Counted from the first letter of the stretch, positions 28,126 to 37,518 are shown. The stretch is DNA of 64,000 bases from an uncultured Bacteroidales bacterium (GCA_902782465.1 CACZNH010000004.1:1-64000); one strand, 5' to 3'. Notes: generated by a model not told the origin, from the letters alone. Program-made: numbers and translations.

Positions 28126-29175
28126 ATGATTAAGACAATCAACTCGTGGCGAGGACTGATGGCGGTCACTGTGGTGCTGTTCCATGCCGGCGTGGACTGG
28201 ATGTGGAACATTGCCGTGACGGGTGTGACCTTCTTTTTCATCTCCAGTGCCTTCCTGCTGTCGATGCGGCATCCGTTTGAACGGCTGCAGGCAAGGGACT
28301 GCGGCAGATTTGTCCTGGCCCATGCCTTAAAGCTCTATCCGCTCCACTGGCTCGCTCTGGCTGCCCTCATTGCCATTACTGTGCTGTATCACACCTCGGC
28401 GGTGGACTGGAGTGCGGCAGGCTTGAGTGCCCTGCTGTTGCAGGCATGGTCGCCAGTCCACGATGTCCATTACGGCCTCAATCCCGGTGCGTGGTACTTG
28501 AGCGCATTGTTCTTTTGCTATGCTATCTATCCCTTTGTCTCACACTGGATTGGGAAGTGGAAACTATGGGCACAGCTAGCACTCATCGCCGTGCTGGTGG
28601 TGACGTTGGGCCGGATACTGCTGCCGCTGGACATTCCGCACCGCGAGGCGGTATTTGTCAATCCCATGTCCCACGTGCTTGACGTGGTGGTGGGCGTGAC
28701 ACTGTTCCATATCTACCGCCTGCTCAAGGTCCGTTTTCCGCGTGTGGGACATGGCACGGCGACGCTCATCGAGGTGGGTGCCCTGCTTCTGCTGGCGCTG
28801 GTGATTGGCATCAATTACATGACAACGTGGCTCAAGCCGTGGGAAGATGTCATCAACTGGCTGTTGCCGCAGGGAGCCATCCTGGTGGCTCTGGCGTTTC
28901 TTGACGGCCAGGAAGGCATTATCGGACGCATATTGCTGTGGAAACCGCTGCAGTGGCTGGGCAGCATCAGCTTTGAGGTCTATGTGCTGCAGTTTGTAGC
29001 CTTCCTCCTGTTCAACTACATGTTGACTCCGGTGCTCGGGCACTTTGGCTGGCGTGTTGACAACCAGCTCCATTGGTTTGCCCTGGTGGTGCTTATACCG
29101 CTGTCGTGGCTGGTAAACCGCTACTTTACCCGCCCGCTGGGTGCCTGTTTGAGAAGGTTGACCGATTGCCGATAG
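28126..29175 (+). CDS. Membrane acyltransferase, acyltransferase-3 family
   Basis: 349 residues with about ten hydrophobic segments. The family start motif SWRGLMAVTVVLFHAG (with the conserved RG and FH) lies at residues 5-20, and FFFISSAFLLS follows in the next helix. These inner-membrane enzymes transfer acetyl or other acyl groups to surface glycans, so it may acylate the product of the neighbouring locus. It is paralogous to the next gene (shared NGW/NSW starts and WLGxISFEV/I near residue 280), separated by a 47-bp gap. Confidence 0.9.
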   Translation: MIKTINSWRGLMAVTVVLFHAGVDWMWNIAVTGVTFFFISSAFLLSMRHPFERLQARDCGRFVLAHALKLYPLHWLALAALIAITVLYHTSAVDWSAAGLSALLLQAWSPVHDVHYGLNPGAWYLSALFFCYAIYPFVSHWIGKWKLWAQLALIAVLVVTLGRILLPLDIPHREAVFVNPMSHVLDVVVGVTLFHIYRLLKVRFPRVGHGTATLIEVGALLLLALVIGINYMTTWLKPWEDVINWLLPQGAILVALAFLDGQEGIIGRILLWKPLQWLGSISFEVYVLQFVAFLLFNYMLTPVLGHFGWRVDNQLHWFALVVLIPLSWLVNRYFTRPLGACLRRLTDCR

Positions 29176-29189
29176 CCGTTGGTAACCAT

Positions 29190-29222
29190 ACTTACAACTT
29201 AAAACTTACAACTTAAAACTTA
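29190..29222 (+). repeat. Heptamer element I, perfect 14-bp tandem
   Basis: Two perfect copies of ACTTACAACTTAAA plus ACTTA end exactly at the ATG at 29223. The layout is identical to element H but every G of the unit is replaced by T. Confidence 0.9.
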
Positions 29223-30305
29223 ATGATTAAATCGATAAACGGATGGCGCGCCGTGTTTGCGCTGATGATAGTGCTTTTTCACGTCGGGGTCATGGGCCTC
29301 GAGGAAATGACGTGGGCCGGTGTGACCTTCTTTTTCATGGCGAGCGGCATGCTGCTGGCGATGAAGTATCCCTTCAAGCAGCTCGACGGTGGCAGCTACA
29401 AGCGTTTTGCATGGCGGCATGCTGCCAAACTGTTCCCCTTGCACTGGCTGGTGCTGGCCCTGTGGCTGGTGGTGATGGCTCTCGCCGGCGTCTTGTTTAT
29501 CAAACCCCTGGCATTGTCGCTTAACGTCCTGTTGCTGCAGAGCTGGTCGCTGGTCCACAGCATCTATTATTCCTATAACCACTTCTCGTGGTTCCTGAGT
29601 ACGCTGCTGTTCTGTTACCTGTGCTATCCCCTGTTGGCCAGGTGGTACATGCCGCTGCGTTTGCGCTACCGTGTAATTATTCTGGCTGTGCTGACGGTCA
29701 TTGTTTTCGGCATCCTGGCGGCAACGGGTGGCGACGACTATAACCGCACTGCGCTCTACGTGTTCCCGCCGATGCGTCTTGTCGACTTCCTGCTGGGTAT
29801 GACGCTGGCCGATGTGGTGGGACATTGCCGCCAATGGCGCTGGCTGGGTAGGGGAGAAAACGGTACCGATGCCGAACTGGTGGCGATTGCCCTGCTATCG
29901 GTAACGGTATTTTCCTGCCAGGCTTATGACTGGCTTCTGCCCTGGGGCGACACGATGATGTGGTGGCTCCCGGTGCTGGTCATTCTACTGGTGAGCGTGC
30001 TGTACCACAAACGTGAAGGCTTTGTCGGCAAGTTGCTGTCGTCCAAGCCATTGCAATGGTTGGGAAATATCAGTTTTGAAATTTTCATTTTGCAGGGTCT
30101 GGCCCTGTTGCTCTACAACTACCTATTGGCTCCCGTGATGTCGCATATCGGCCTGCTGGATGTGGCCAATGAGGTCGGTGCCGACCTGTTCGGCATCAGT
30201 GGCAACCGCCTGTTGACCATCTGCCTGGTCCTGCCCATCGACATCCTCCTGGCCTGGGCTGTGAACCGCCTGTTCACCCGCCCCATCGCCAAGCGCCTTA
30301 TCTAG
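29223..30305 (+). CDS. Membrane acyltransferase, acyltransferase-3 family
   Basis: 360 residues, about ten hydrophobic segments. NGWRAVFALMIVLFHVG at residues 5-21 carries the family's conserved R and H; GVTFFFMASGMLLAMKYPF follows, and WLGNISFEIFILQG lies near the C-terminus. It appears to be a tandem duplicate of the preceding gene, now clearly diverged, which may mean different acyl groups or positions. It likely shares a transcript with its partner. No soluble SGNH domain is fused at the C-terminus. Confidence 0.9.
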   Translation: MIKSINGWRAVFALMIVLFHVGVMGLEEMTWAGVTFFFMASGMLLAMKYPFKQLDGGSYKRFAWRHAAKLFPLHWLVLALWLVVMALAGVLFIKPLALSLNVLLLQSWSLVHSIYYSYNHFSWFLSTLLFCYLCYPLLARWYMPLRLRYRVIILAVLTVIVFGILAATGGDDYNRTALYVFPPMRLVDFLLGMTLADVVGHCRQWRWLGRGENGTDAELVAIALLSVTVFSCQAYDWLLPWGDTMMWWLPVLVILLVSVLYHKREGFVGKLLSSKPLQWLGNISFEIFILQGLALLLYNYLLAPVMSHIGLLDVANEVGADLFGISGNRLLTICLVLPIDILLAWAVNRLFTRPIAKRLI

Positions 30306-30389
30306 AATAATGTGTGTTTTGCCAGTGTTTATTGACACTTTTTTGCCTTTTGAGCAATAAGGCGGGGAAAACTGCGTTATTATGGATAA

Positions 30390-31136
30390 ATGGAACTGAA
30401 AAAGCAGAGACATATCCTATGCTTGATCATGTTGTTGCTTGGGTGTGCAGGCTTGTATGCCCAGGATAATGACATGATTCTGAACCGTCCGTATGCCGAC
30501 ACCAAGAAAATGCATTTCGGATTCTCGGTGGGCATGAATTTCCAGAATCTTGCCATTACCAACAACGGATTGATTACAAATGAACACGAGGAGTGGTATG
30601 CTGACGTGTCGGCACATTCTCCGGGTTTCAGTGTGAACGTGCTGGCAGACTACCGCATTGCCGAGCACTTCAACCTGCGCATTTCGCCGGGACTGTACTT
30701 CGGCAACAAGGTGGTGCATTTCCTGAACCATCGCGGCAACTCGGAGTGGCAGGATCAGTCACGTTACTCGCAGAGCCAGAACATCAAGTCCACCTATATT
30801 GTGGTGCCCATTGACCTGAAAATGAGCGCGAAGCGTTTCCACAATATCCGTCCCTATTTTACCGGCGGCGTGATGTACACCCAGGACCTGGCCAAGGACC
30901 GCAGCGAGCAGTTTAAGCTCAAGAACAACGACGTGATGCTCACTGTGGGCATGGGTTGTGACTTCTATATGCCCTTCTTCAAGCTGTGTCCCGAAGTGAA
31001 GTTCTGCTTCGGTCTGAAGAACCTGCTGGACCGCAACCGTCCCGACTTGGAAGACGAACAGGATAAGCTGAAGTTCACCAATAGCGTTAACAAGATCAAG
31101 AGTGACATGGTGGTGGTCACCTTCTTTTTTGAGTAA
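30390..31136 (+). CDS. porT: Type IX secretion outer-membrane beta-barrel protein PorT
   Basis: 248 residues: signal peptide (about 1-24, ending GLYAQ), then a small beta-barrel with alternating segments and aromatic girdles (MHFGFSVGMNFQNL, IRPYFTGGVMY), ending in VVVTFFFE with a terminal aromatic pattern typical of outer-membrane barrels. Length, N-terminal sequence and position directly before porP support PorT/SprT, an outer-membrane component needed for type IX secretion. A general small-porin family member is the alternative. Confidence 0.75.
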   Translation: MELKKQRHILCLIMLLLGCAGLYAQDNDMILNRPYADTKKMHFGFSVGMNFQNLAITNNGLITNEHEEWYADVSAHSPGFSVNVLADYRIAEHFNLRISPGLYFGNKVVHFLNHRGNSEWQDQSRYSQSQNIKSTYIVVPIDLKMSAKRFHNIRPYFTGGVMYTQDLAKDRSEQFKLKNNDVMLTVGMGCDFYMPFFKLCPEVKFCFGLKNLLDRNRPDLEDEQDKLKFTNSVNKIKSDMVVVTFFFE

Positions 31137-31165
31137 AAGATTAAGCCAGAGGATAAAGACCGGTA

Positions 31166-32149
31166 ATGAGCATGAGATTGCTTGACATAAGACGCCTGAT
31201 AGCTGCAGCGGTGCTGAGTGCCGTTGTGGCCTTTGGCGCTATGGCACAGTCTGATGCAGCCTTTTCCCATTCGTGGCTTGGCAAGAACTACTATAACCCT
31301 GCTGCGGCAGGTGATTATAACGCTATCCACCTGACCGTGGGCAGCCGCATGCAGTGGGTGGATTTCAAGCATGCCCCCATGAACTTCTATATCACTGCCG
31401 ACATGCCTTACAAACTGCTGGGGCAGAAATTTGGCGCTGGCGTGAAAGCTGAGTTTGAGCGCATCGGTCTGTACACCAACACCCGCATTGGCGCGCAGGT
31501 GGCCTACAAGCGCAAGTTAGGCAAATGTGAACTCAGTGTCGGCGTCCAGCCAGGCGTATTCTCGCAAACTTTCCGCGGCAAGGAGGTCATCATGCCCGAG
31601 GACGATGCCCATCAGGGCAATGACGAGGCCATTCCCAAGCAGGACGTGTCGGGAACGGCGTTTGACGCCAACGTGGGCATCTATTTCAAGCATCCCAAAT
31701 TCTGGACGGGCTTTGCGGTGACCCATGTCACGTCGCCCACCATTGAGCTGAAGACCTCTCGAGAGGCCGTCGATTACTATGAATTCAACGCGAGCCGCAG
31801 CTATTATTTTATGGCAGGTGGCAATATTCCGATTAATAATACGTTATTTGAGATACAGCCCTCGGGCATGTTTGCCATGTCCAACAAGGCTTGGGCGGCT
31901 CAGGTGGCAGCCATGGTGCGCTATAACCGCATGCTCAACATCGGCGTCGGTTACCGTCACAAGGATGCCGTTAGCGCTTTCATCGGCGTGAACCTGAAGG
32001 ATGCCTATCTGGGCTATTGTTATGACTACCCCGTGTCGGCTATCAGCAAGGCGACATTCGGAAGCCATGAAGTGTTTGTCACCTATAACGTGAAACTCCA
32101 AAATAAGGAAAAGAACAAAAACAGACAAAAAGGCGTACGCTTAATGTAA
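31166..32149 (+). CDS. porP: Type IX secretion protein PorP/SprF family
   Basis: 327 residues with a signal peptide (cleavage near GAMAQ, residue 28). The sequence after it, HSWLGKNYYNPAAAGDYN, is the typical start of PorP/SprF proteins (a YNPAxAG motif), followed by an outer-membrane barrel. Family members interact with the PorKN ring complex or help display cargo at the surface. It is the second gene of the cluster, 29 bp after porT and 5 bp before porK, so the operon order is porT-P-K-L-M-N. Confidence 0.9.
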   Translation: MSMRLLDIRRLIAAAVLSAVVAFGAMAQSDAAFSHSWLGKNYYNPAAAGDYNAIHLTVGSRMQWVDFKHAPMNFYITADMPYKLLGQKFGAGVKAEFERIGLYTNTRIGAQVAYKRKLGKCELSVGVQPGVFSQTFRGKEVIMPEDDAHQGNDEAIPKQDVSGTAFDANVGIYFKHPKFWTGFAVTHVTSPTIELKTSREAVDYYEFNASRSYYFMAGGNIPINNTLFEIQPSGMFAMSNKAWAAQVAAMVRYNRMLNIGVGYRHKDAVSAFIGVNLKDAYLGYCYDYPVSAISKATFGSHEVFVTYNVKLQNKEKNKNRQKGVRLM

Positions 32150-32154
32150 AGTAT

Positions 32155-33588
32155 ATGAAGAAACTGATTTTGATATTGTTGGTCGCAGTGGCGACCGTGT
32201 CCTGCGGCTCGATGCGCAAGGGTGGTACCAGCGGCGGTGAGGTTACCGGCGTTGGGGCTTCCGTGTTTAACGAGACCACACCGTTTGGCATGGTGCTTGT
32301 CGATGTCGGCTCGATGAAAGAAGGACCTAACGAGCGTGATTCCGTTTGGGGTATTGACTCGACGGCTCACGGCATCTCGGTAGACGCCTTCTGGATGGAC
32401 GAGATGGAGGTGAGCAATTCCAAGTACAAGCAGTTTGTCTACTGGGTGCGCGACTCGATTATCCGTGAGCGCCTCTATGAAGCCGGTTTGGAAGAGTTCA
32501 AGATTCTGGAGGACAAGGACGGCAACCCCGTGGAACCGCATCTGGACTGGAGCAAGTCCATCCCCTGGAAGAATCCCGGCGAGGATGAGGAGCAAGCCAT
32601 CAATTCGGTTTACCGCATCAACCCCATCACTCACGTGAAGGAACTTGACGCCTCCAAGATGAACTATCGCTTTGAGGTCTATAACCTGACTGAGGCAGCC
32701 AAGCGCAAGCACCGCTTCGACCCCACACGTCGTGACTACAACACCGACCACGAGGTGGACATGACCGCGCCCACCATCAGCAAGGATACCGCCTACATCG
32801 ACGATGACGGCCGCATCATTCGCCAGACCATCACCCGTCCGCTGCAGAGCGATTTTGACTTTGTGAACACTTACATTGTCAACATCTACCCCGACACCAC
32901 CTGCTGGGTGAACGACTTTGAGAACGCCTATCAGGAGCCTTATGTGCGCATGTACTTTGCCAACGGCAATTACAACAACTATCCCGTTGTCGGCGTGAGC
33001 TGGGAGCAGGCTAATGCCTTCTGCCACTGGCGCACCGAGTTCCTGAAGAAGTCGCTTGGCAACCAGGGCATCTATGTAGAGCCCTTCCGTCTGCCCACCG
33101 AGGCCGAGTGGGAGTTTGCCGCTCGTGCCGGACAGAACCAGAACAAGTATCCGTGGGAGGGCGACCTGCCCTTGACCGTTGACGAGGGTTGTTTCTATGC
33201 CAACTTCAAGCCCGACGAGGGTAACTATGTCAAGGACGGATACATTATCTCGGCACCTGTGGGAACCTATGAACCCAACGATTACGGTCTGTATGACATG
33301 GCCGGTAATGTGAGCGAGTGGACCTCGACCGCCTATACCGAGAGCATCGACCGCATGACTGACGATATCAACCCCGAGTACCGCTACTATGTGGCCCAGG
33401 AAGACCCCTACAAGATGTCGCGCAAGATTGTTCGCGGCGGTTCCTGGAAGGACGTGGTTCACAACATCCGTGCCGACCTGCGCATGTGGGAATACCAGAA
33501 CGAGCAGAGGAGTTACATCGGTTTCCGTTGCGTCCGCTCCAAGGTGGGTATCGTCAAGGGCAAGCGCAAAAACTGCTGCAAGGACTAA
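32155..33588 (+). CDS. porK: Type IX secretion ring lipoprotein PorK/GldK
   Basis: 477 residues, lipoprotein signal with VATVSCGS (Cys 15). The body matches a formylglycine-generating-enzyme-like (SUMF1) fold: FWMDEMEVSNSKYKQF near residue 80, PVVGVSWEQANAFCHWR near 280, RLPTEAEWEFAARAG and GNVSEWTSTAY toward the end, with RGGSWKD. In T9SS this domain is structural; PorK with PorN forms large periplasmic rings attached to the outer membrane. The spacing of 5 bp from porP supports one transcript. Confidence 0.93.
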   Translation: MKKLILILLVAVATVSCGSMRKGGTSGGEVTGVGASVFNETTPFGMVLVDVGSMKEGPNERDSVWGIDSTAHGISVDAFWMDEMEVSNSKYKQFVYWVRDSIIRERLYEAGLEEFKILEDKDGNPVEPHLDWSKSIPWKNPGEDEEQAINSVYRINPITHVKELDASKMNYRFEVYNLTEAAKRKHRFDPTRRDYNTDHEVDMTAPTISKDTAYIDDDGRIIRQTITRPLQSDFDFVNTYIVNIYPDTTCWVNDFENAYQEPYVRMYFANGNYNNYPVVGVSWEQANAFCHWRTEFLKKSLGNQGIYVEPFRLPTEAEWEFAARAGQNQNKYPWEGDLPLTVDEGCFYANFKPDEGNYVKDGYIISAPVGTYEPNDYGLYDMAGNVSEWTSTAYTESIDRMTDDINPEYRYYVAQEDPYKMSRKIVRGGSWKDVVHNIRADLRMWEYQNEQRSYIGFRCVRSKVGIVKGKRKNCCKD

Positions 33589-33655
33589 CCTGCACCTATC
33601 ATTCAATTAGAAATAGAACAAATCGTCACACTCATTATTTATAGTTCAAGCAACA

Positions 33656-34636
33656 ATGGGTAAAATCAAGAGATATAAAAAGAAAGCCGGCCGCTTCCTC
33701 AAGAGCGACAGCGGACAGCGTTTTTTCAACTTTGCCTACAGTATCGGTGCCGCAATCGTTATCTTGGGTGCCTTGTTCAAGATTCTGCACATGCCCCTGG
33801 GTAATGCGCTGTTGAGTATCGGTATGGGTACCGAGGTGCTGATGTTTGTGCTCACGGCATTTGACAAACCCGAGAAGGAGTACCACTGGGAAGAAGTCTT
33901 CCCCGTGCTCGCCAGCAATGACCCTGAGGACCGTCCCGACTTCAATGGCGGAGGCGGTATCGTCATTGGCGGAGCAGGAGGCTCTGGTGAAGGCTATGAT
34001 GGCGGTGACATCAACATCAGTGTTGCCGAGGCCAAGGGCGCCGTGGGACTGCCCCAGGGCGTGAACCTGAGCGAGGAGGACACCTTGTCGCTGAGCGAGA
34101 GCATTGCCAAGATGGCCGCCGCCAGCGACCAGCTTTCGCGCATGGCTGAGCTGACCGATGCCACGCAGCAGTACCTGAGCCAGATGGCAGGCATCAGCGA
34201 GCAGATGCAGAAACTGCAGGCCACCACCACCGCATTGAACGAGGTGAGCCAGACGCTGCTGGGCAGCTACAAGGCCATCACCGACAACAGCCAGAACATC
34301 TCGGAGAGCTCCACGGGCTATGTTGACCAGATGCAGGCGCTCAACCGCAACATCAGCGGCCTGAACACCATCTATGAGATACAGCTCAAGAGCATTTCGT
34401 CGCAGCTCGAGAACATTGACCGCGTGAACCGCGGCCTGAAGGACATCCGCGACATGTACGAGAAGAGTGCCGCCGAGAGTGCCCACTACTGTGACGAGAC
34501 CGAGAAGATGGCACGCTACATGAAGCAGCTGAACAACGTCTATGAGAAGATGGTCAAGGCGATGACCGTGAACATGTACCGTCCCATGCCCGGCATGCCG
34601 GGTATTGACCCCGAGGGCAACGGCCAGGACGCATAA
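33656..34636 (+). CDS. porL: Type IX secretion motor protein PorL/GldL
   Basis: 326 residues. Two N-terminal membrane helices (about 24-46 and 50-70) contain FKILHMPLGNALLSIGMGTEVLMF, which includes the conserved glutamate of the proton-driven motor near residue 60. A glycine-rich stretch (about 100-120) and a long helical cytoplasmic domain follow. PorL and PorM form the inner-membrane motor that powers type IX secretion. It sits 67 bp after porK. Confidence 0.92.
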   Translation: MGKIKRYKKKAGRFLKSDSGQRFFNFAYSIGAAIVILGALFKILHMPLGNALLSIGMGTEVLMFVLTAFDKPEKEYHWEEVFPVLASNDPEDRPDFNGGGGIVIGGAGGSGEGYDGGDINISVAEAKGAVGLPQGVNLSEEDTLSLSESIAKMAAASDQLSRMAELTDATQQYLSQMAGISEQMQKLQATTTALNEVSQTLLGSYKAITDNSQNISESSTGYVDQMQALNRNISGLNTIYEIQLKSISSQLENIDRVNRGLKDIRDMYEKSAAESAHYCDETEKMARYMKQLNNVYEKMVKAMTVNMYRPMPGMPGIDPEGNGQDA

Positions 34637-34704
34637 AATGCCCTGGGTGAATTATTAGACAACGACATCAAATCCTACTGTAACCGATAGAGAGAAACAG
34701 ATAG

Positions 34705-36300
34705 ATGGCAACCTCAAAAAATAAGAGCGTCAACCGCATGTCGCCGCGAGAGAAGATGATTAACCTCATGTACATCGTCTTGACGGCTATGCTTGCGCTG
34801 AACGTGTCGAGCGACGTGCTCAACGGCTTCAGCCAGGTCGAGGACGGTCTGTCACGCTCCAACCGCACCATCACTGCTCGCAACCAGGCACTCTATGGTC
34901 AGCTCCAAGCCTTCAACGAAAAGAATCCTGAGAAAGGCAAGATGTGGCTTGACAAGGGTACGCAGGTGGTGGGCGAGACTGACAAGCTCTTTAGCTATAT
35001 CGACTCGCTGAAGTTCGAGATTGTGAAGACTGCCGACGGCGAGGATGCTGACTTGAAAAACATCCGCAACCGCGATAATACCGAGGCGGCAAGTATCGTC
35101 ATGCTGCCTCCCCAGGGTTCTGGAAGAAAGGCCAACGGCAAGATCCTGAGAGCCCGCATCGACCAGTACCGCCAGTTCATCACTTCATTCCTGGATGACC
35201 CCGAGAAGCGCCAGAACCTGGAAACCGTGCTCTCGACGGTGCCCCCCAAGGAGCGTGGCGAGGAAATGACCAAGAAAACCTGGGAAGAGTACATGTTCGA
35301 CAACATGCCCTGTATCGCTGCCATCACCTTGCTGACGAAGCTCCAGAACGATGTGCGCTATGCCGAGGGTGAGGTCCTGAACCAGATGCTGACCAATGTT
35401 GACCTGGGTGACCTGCGCGTGAACCTAGTCAATGCCTTTGTCGTTCCCGAATCCCGCATCGTCATGCGCGGCACCAAGTACAAAGCCCAAATCGTGCTCG
35501 CCGCCATCGATACCACGCAGCGCCCCGTAGTCTATGTCAACGGAGGCCGCCTGGGCAACAACATGGGACAATATGAAGTGGCAACTGGCAAGGCCGGCAA
35601 CTATGAGTATTCGGGATGGATTGAGGTGCTGGGCCGCGATGGCAGTGTCACCAAGCGCGACTTCAAGTCGAGCTACACCGTCATTGACCCGCTGGCAACC
35701 ATCAGCGCTACGATGATGAACGTGCTGTATGCCGGTATCAACAACCCCATCAGCATCGCCGTGCCTGGTGTGCCCCAGGGCAGCATCAGCGCCACGATGA
35801 CCAACGGAACGCTCACCAAGAGCGGTGACGGATGGGTAGCCCATCCCTCCAAGGTGGGTGCCGAGTGTGTCATCTCGGTAACGGCCGAGATGGACGGACA
35901 GCGCACCAACGTGGGCAGCACCACCTTCAAGGTGCGCAAGTTGCCTGACCCGATGCCTTTCATTACCTATAAGGATGCCAACGGCCAGTCCCTGCGCTAC
36001 AAGGGTGGCAAGCCCGGCATTGCCAAGGCCGCGCTCATCGCTGCCGGCGGACTTGATGCCGCTATCGATGATGACCTCTTGAACATTGACTACAAGGTCG
36101 TATCGTTTGAGTGCTCGTTTGTGGACGCCATGGGTGACTATCACCCCGAGGTGAGCCCCAGTTCCCAGTTTACCGAGAAGCAGAAGGACCGCATCCGCCG
36201 CATGCAGCATGGCAAGCAGTTCTTTATCACCAATGTCAAGGCCACTGGTCCTGACGGCATCACGCGCACGATTGCGCCCATTCAGGTCATCATCAACTAA
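34705..36300 (+). CDS. porM: Type IX secretion motor protein PorM/GldM
   Basis: 531 residues. One N-terminal membrane helix (MSPREKMINLMYIVLTAMLALNVS, about 12-36) is followed by a large periplasmic region predicted to be an elongated series of domains, including Ig-like parts (PVVYVNGGRLGNNMGQYEV; VEVLGRDG-type turns). PorM couples the inner-membrane motor to the PorKN ring through this arm. The position between porL and porN is the canonical one. Confidence 0.93.
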   Translation: MATSKNKSVNRMSPREKMINLMYIVLTAMLALNVSSDVLNGFSQVEDGLSRSNRTITARNQALYGQLQAFNEKNPEKGKMWLDKGTQVVGETDKLFSYIDSLKFEIVKTADGEDADLKNIRNRDNTEAASIVMLPPQGSGRKANGKILRARIDQYRQFITSFLDDPEKRQNLETVLSTVPPKERGEEMTKKTWEEYMFDNMPCIAAITLLTKLQNDVRYAEGEVLNQMLTNVDLGDLRVNLVNAFVVPESRIVMRGTKYKAQIVLAAIDTTQRPVVYVNGGRLGNNMGQYEVATGKAGNYEYSGWIEVLGRDGSVTKRDFKSSYTVIDPLATISATMMNVLYAGINNPISIAVPGVPQGSISATMTNGTLTKSGDGWVAHPSKVGAECVISVTAEMDGQRTNVGSTTFKVRKLPDPMPFITYKDANGQSLRYKGGKPGIAKAALIAAGGLDAAIDDDLLNIDYKVVSFECSFVDAMGDYHPEVSPSSQFTEKQKDRIRRMQHGKQFFITNVKATGPDGITRTIAPIQVIIN

Positions 36301-36327
36301 CAGTGAAATAATTCAAACAATAAGAAT

Positions 36328-37518
36328 ATGAGAAGTCTTAGATTGATAATCGCGCTCTTGCTTGTCGCTTTTGCTTTGGGAGCCAATGCCCAGGTGACGA
36401 AACGCGAGGCCGGAGATTCCCGCAAGAAGGACAAGAAGGATGGTGCCTCAAACATCACCACCCGCCAGCAGTCTTTCTACGAGGTCAAAGAACCCAGCGA
36501 CGCTGACCTGCAGTGGATGAAGGTCGTGCAGCGTGAGGTGCACATCGACAAGGGCAAAAATGCCGCTCTGTTCTATCCCGAGATGCCCAATGAGGATGGC
36601 GAGAGCCTATACTTCATCATCATGCGTCTGCTGGCCAAGGGCCAAATTTCCGCCTATGACCAGGAAGCCCAGATGTTCGACGAGGCTCACAAGATCAACT
36701 TCGGCGAGTTCCTTGACAACCGTTACATCGACTACACCCTGGCCAAGGGCAGCACCGAGAAGAATCCCATCTATGAGTTTGAGGATGCCGACATTCTTTC
36801 CAACCTGTTGAAGAGCTACTATATCATCGAGAAGTGGGAGTTTGACACACGCAGTAACCAGATGAAACCTCGTGTCGAGGCCATTTGTCCCGTGATGCAC
36901 GTGGAGGACGACTGGAGCGGTGAGACGCAGCGTCGACCCATGTTCTGGGTGAAACTCAACGACATCCGCCCCTACATGGCTCAGCAGTATGTGTTCACCG
37001 ACGATGACAACAACCTGCCCCGCTATAGTATTGATGACTTCTTCAAACTGAACATGTACACCGGCGACATCATCAAGACCAAGAACCTGCGCAATCTCTC
37101 GCTCAAGCAGATGTTCCCCGAGCCCGAGGCTTACAAGCACGCTCAGGACAGCATCGAGCAGCGCCTGCGCAGTTTCAATCAGGACCTGTGGGTTCCGCCT
37201 CTGGAGGTGCTGCAAGCCCGTGCCGAGGCCGAAGAGGCTGCCCGTGCCGCGGCTGAAGAAGCTGAAGCCGCACTCGAGGAGGGTGAAGAAGGCGCAGAGC
37301 AGGTAGAGGCTGCCGAGGGTGAAGAAGGCACCATTGAGCGCACTACCAAGCGTGCCGCCAAGATTAAGGAGGAAACCGAAAAGGAATCCAAGTCCAAGAA
37401 ATCCAAGAGCAAGTCCAAGAGCAAAGAGAAAAAGACCAAGGTCAAGGAGCGCAAGCCCAAGACCAGCACTCAGACGGTCAACACGGGAGTACGCTCAGTG
37501 CGCAATCGCAGGAGATAA
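36328..37518 (+). CDS. porN: Type IX secretion ring protein PorN/GldN with charged C-terminal tail
   Basis: 396 residues with a signal peptide (about 1-21, ending ANAQ). The central domain has LFYPEMPNEDGESLYFIIMRLL and a YEFEDAD segment typical of PorN/GldN. PorN joins PorK in the periplasmic ring. The last ~105 residues are odd: first an Ala/Glu-rich stretch, then a Lys/Ser-rich stretch of KSKSKSK type ending in NRRR. This low-complexity tail is not part of the conserved fold as I know it. It is the last gene of the cluster, closed by the terminator at 37577. Confidence 0.92.
   Translation: MRSLRLIIALLLVAFALGANAQVTKREAGDSRKKDKKDGASNITTRQQSFYEVKEPSDADLQWMKVVQREVHIDKGKNAALFYPEMPNEDGESLYFIIMRLLAKGQISAYDQEAQMFDEAHKINFGEFLDNRYIDYTLAKGSTEKNPIYEFEDADILSNLLKSYYIIEKWEFDTRSNQMKPRVEAICPVMHVEDDWSGETQRRPMFWVKLNDIRPYMAQQYVFTDDDNNLPRYSIDDFFKLNMYTGDIIKTKNLRNLSLKQMFPEPEAYKHAQDSIEQRLRSFNQDLWVPPLEVLQARAEAEEAARAAAEEAEAALEEGEEGAEQVEAAEGEEGTIERTTKRAAKIKEETEKESKSKKSKSKSKSKEKKTKVKERKPKTSTQTVNTGVRSVRNRRR

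Noticed and set aside
32083-33606. Minus-strand 507-codon frame
   Set aside because: Antisense to porK, which has a lipobox and a full SUMF-like domain. The antisense product has no recognisable features.
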